From Planctomycetota bacterium (GTDB lineage Bacteria > Planctomycetota > Phycisphaerae > WQYP01), in the NCBI GenBank assembly GCA_021828935.1, contig JAJZCU010000102.1:1-7131 (forward strand): 7,131 bases of DNA. Reading direction: 5' to 3'. Below the pieces are notes generated by a model. It ran no database searches. It worked only from the letters and a program-made list of their open reading frames with translations, and was not told where the DNA came from. This document shows, in pieces, positions 5,983 to 7,131 of the stretch (position 1 is the stretch's first letter; every line of letters begins with the position of its first letter). The translations under genes were made by a program, and so were the position numbers.

Positions 5983-6639
5983 ATGAAATTGACTGACGAC
6001 GAAAAGCGGAAAATCAAGCGGGATTTAGCTTGGTGCCTGGCGGGCCAGCGGGAAATCCGCAAGGTAATGATCTTCGGATCCTTTCTGACCAGTGATGATC
6101 CGCAAGATTTGGATGTCGCTATATTTCAGGATAGTGAGGAAAAATATCTGCCCCTGGTTATGAGGTATCGTAGACTTCTGCGCGCGGTAGCGGATCAAAT
6201 ACCGCTGGATGTCGTCCCGGTTTACCGGGCCGGCGCCCGTGGAGCGTTCCTTGATGAAATCAACAGCGGAGAAGTAGTTTATGAACTGGCGCATGCCGTC
6301 GTGGAAAAGGCTGAACTCATGATGCGAACGAACGGCCCCCGTTGGATCGTTGTTTCCATTCTCATTGAATGCCAAGCACCATCTTTATTACACCGATCGC
6401 CCAGCTTCAGCGCCGCTTCCAGTGCTGCAACAGACGCAGCAGCCAGATGCGGCCTTGGGGCGACGGCTTTTGCCAGAACGGCTGGTGACGAAAATGCCGG
6501 GGGATTATCAGCCGCCGCCCATGGTAGACCAGCGTCCACGTTGGTGCGGCCATGGCAAGAGCGTGGGCATGGGGATGGGCCAGGCGTTGTACCGCAGCCA
6601 CGGTGGCGGCACTGGGGCGGTGCGGCCAGAAAGCATTGA
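5983..6639 (+). CDS. MNT-type nucleotidyltransferase domain protein with read-through C-terminus
   Basis: Residues 1-101 form a compact MNT (minimal nucleotidyltransferase) domain. The signature G32-S33 is followed by D42-L-D44, and a third acid is D76 in IPLDVVPV, so the metal-binding triad is intact. Phrases such as EIRKVMIFGSFL, DLDVAIFQDSEEKYLPLVM and EINSGEVVYE fit a stand-alone family that, as I recall it, ends shortly after GEV(I/V)YE, at about 105 residues. Here no stop follows. The frame continues for another 117 residues of low-complexity Ala/Arg/Gly sequence, the last part antisense to the ORF at 6407-7126. The native end was therefore probably lost by a break near 6286, and the tail is unlikely to be a real domain. 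Base composition is less G/C-rich than nuoB, and only a weak GGA precedes the ATG. A role in a toxin-antitoxin pair is not supported, as no HEPN partner is seen. Confidence 0.65.
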   Translation: MKLTDDEKRKIKRDLAWCLAGQREIRKVMIFGSFLTSDDPQDLDVAIFQDSEEKYLPLVMRYRRLLRAVADQIPLDVVPVYRAGARGAFLDEINSGEVVYELAHAVVEKAELMMRTNGPRWIVVSILIECQAPSLLHRSPSFSAASSAATDAAARCGLGATAFARTAGDENAGGLSAAAHGRPASTLVRPWQERGHGDGPGVVPQPRWRHWGGAARKH

Positions 6640-7126
6640 CGGCGCCAAGTGCGACGGCCTCGGCCGGGCTGCGGATTAAATGTAGCAGAATCTTTTGGGC
6701 AGGCGCCGAGGTCCCGGGCGAAAGCAGGCGTGCGGCGGTCATCGGTAACTTAATGCCGGACGCGAAGGCCATGGCCGCAATCTGTACATGCTTTGGTCCC
6801 CAGGCCAGCATGGCCTGGCGCTGCGGCACAGGCAGGTGACCGGTCCATGTGAACCAGCCCATTAAACCAAGCTCCATGTCTGTAAGCGTTATTTTTTGGC
6901 CGCGGTCTGCCGGCAGCCCCATCATATTGGCGGCCGGGATATTCGCCGGCAGCGACCGCTTCGCTGGGAGAATATGGCGAACTTGGCACCACCGGCGCAT
7001 CCTGGCCAGATTCACGGCTTCTTGCCGACGGGAGAATTCGCAAATTGCCGGCGCCCTGAAACTGGCCGCACTGCATCCGATTTTGACGATTCCAAAATGT
7101 GCAGGATTAAGACCCGATTCCAGCAT
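6407..7126 (-). CDS. Unrecognised hypothetical protein, probably incomplete at its 5' end
   Basis: The frame gives 239 residues from ATG 7126 but remains open to the window edge, so the true start may lie outside. The second half (residues about 85-239, bases 6407-6874) looks coding: third positions are dominated by G and C, and the translation has amphipathic Ala/Leu-rich helical stretches such as KHVQIAAMAFASGIKLP and SAATVAAVQRLAHPHAHALA. These resemble helical-repeat proteins without matching a family I can name. The first half is less convincing, with Cys and Arg scattered and an alternative minus frame (6750-7076) equally protein-like, so a frameshift is possible. The protein ends in a basic tail, LLRLLQHWKRR. 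It converges with, and partly overlaps, the read-through end of the nucleotidyltransferase; the two extended frames are unlikely both to be used. Confidence 0.4.
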   Translation of the reverse strand: MLESGLNPAHFGIVKIGCSAASFRAPAICEFSRRQEAVNLARMRRWCQVRHILPAKRSLPANIPAANMMGLPADRGQKITLTDMELGLMGWFTWTGHLPVPQRQAMLAWGPKHVQIAAMAFASGIKLPMTAARLLSPGTSAPAQKILLHLIRSPAEAVALGAVNAFWPHRPSAATVAAVQRLAHPHAHALAMAAPTWTLVYHGRRLIIPRHFRHQPFWQKPSPQGRIWLLRLLQHWKRR

Positions 7127-7131
7127 CAGCA

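Noticed and set aside
6350..6679. 109-residue plus-strand frame overlapping the nucleotidyltransferase tail
   Set aside because: It is antisense to the better-supported minus ORF, begins without a ribosome site, and its composition looks like a shadow frame.

Overview
The window is about 60% GC bacterial chromosomal DNA with one divergent core block and accessory-looking edges. Gene content (long-form HisG, CdsA, a RluA-type pseudouridine synthase, NuoA and NuoB) indicates a Gram-negative-type bacterium. The CdsA signature variant PGFGG, and convergent-gene spacers filled with degenerate GCGGATGA and CACAGAGG repeats, are things I associate with Planctomycetota/Verrucomicrobiota-type genomes. 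That assignment is inference and cannot be settled from this sequence.

Layout: (1) 1-970, plus strand: the 3' tail of a probable SGNH/GDSL hydrolase, then two four-helix EamA/SMR-like membrane proteins. All three are coupled by 4-bp stop/start overlaps and look like one operon. (2) 971-1845: a long convergent spacer with no believable complete gene. It holds three long imperfect inverted-repeat elements, two of them chimeric between two repeat families, and a short possible gene remnant. (3) 1846-4484, minus strand: hisG, then cdsA, then a RluA-type pseudouridine synthase. cdsA and the synthase overlap by GTGA; hisG and cdsA are separated by 102 nt holding four perfect small hairpins in a row. 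(4) 4485-4685: a divergent control region with back-to-back sigma70-like promoters whose -35 hexamers overlap, inside a 7-bp-arm palindrome. (5) 4686-5835, plus strand: nuoA and nuoB of respiratory complex I. (6) 5836-7131: the expected nuoC is absent. Instead there is a MNT-type nucleotidyltransferase that has lost its usual stop and, on the opposite strand, an unrecognised ORF running to the window edge.

How the genes work together: hisG (first step of histidine synthesis), cdsA (CDP-diacylglycerol synthesis) and the pseudouridine synthase are unrelated housekeeping functions sharing a likely transcript. nuoAB encode a membrane subunit and the N2 iron-sulfur subunit of NADH:quinone oxidoreductase. 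The small transporter pair resembles ArnE/ArnF-type lipid-carrier flippase subunits. No tRNA, rRNA, CRISPR array or transposase was recognised, and I found no convincing new multi-gene system. The points most worth a second look are the shared hisG/nuoA control region, the D-to-E change at the catalytic position of the pseudouridine synthase, the hairpin string after hisG, the chimeric inverted repeats, and the broken nuo operon with its read-through nucleotidyltransferase.
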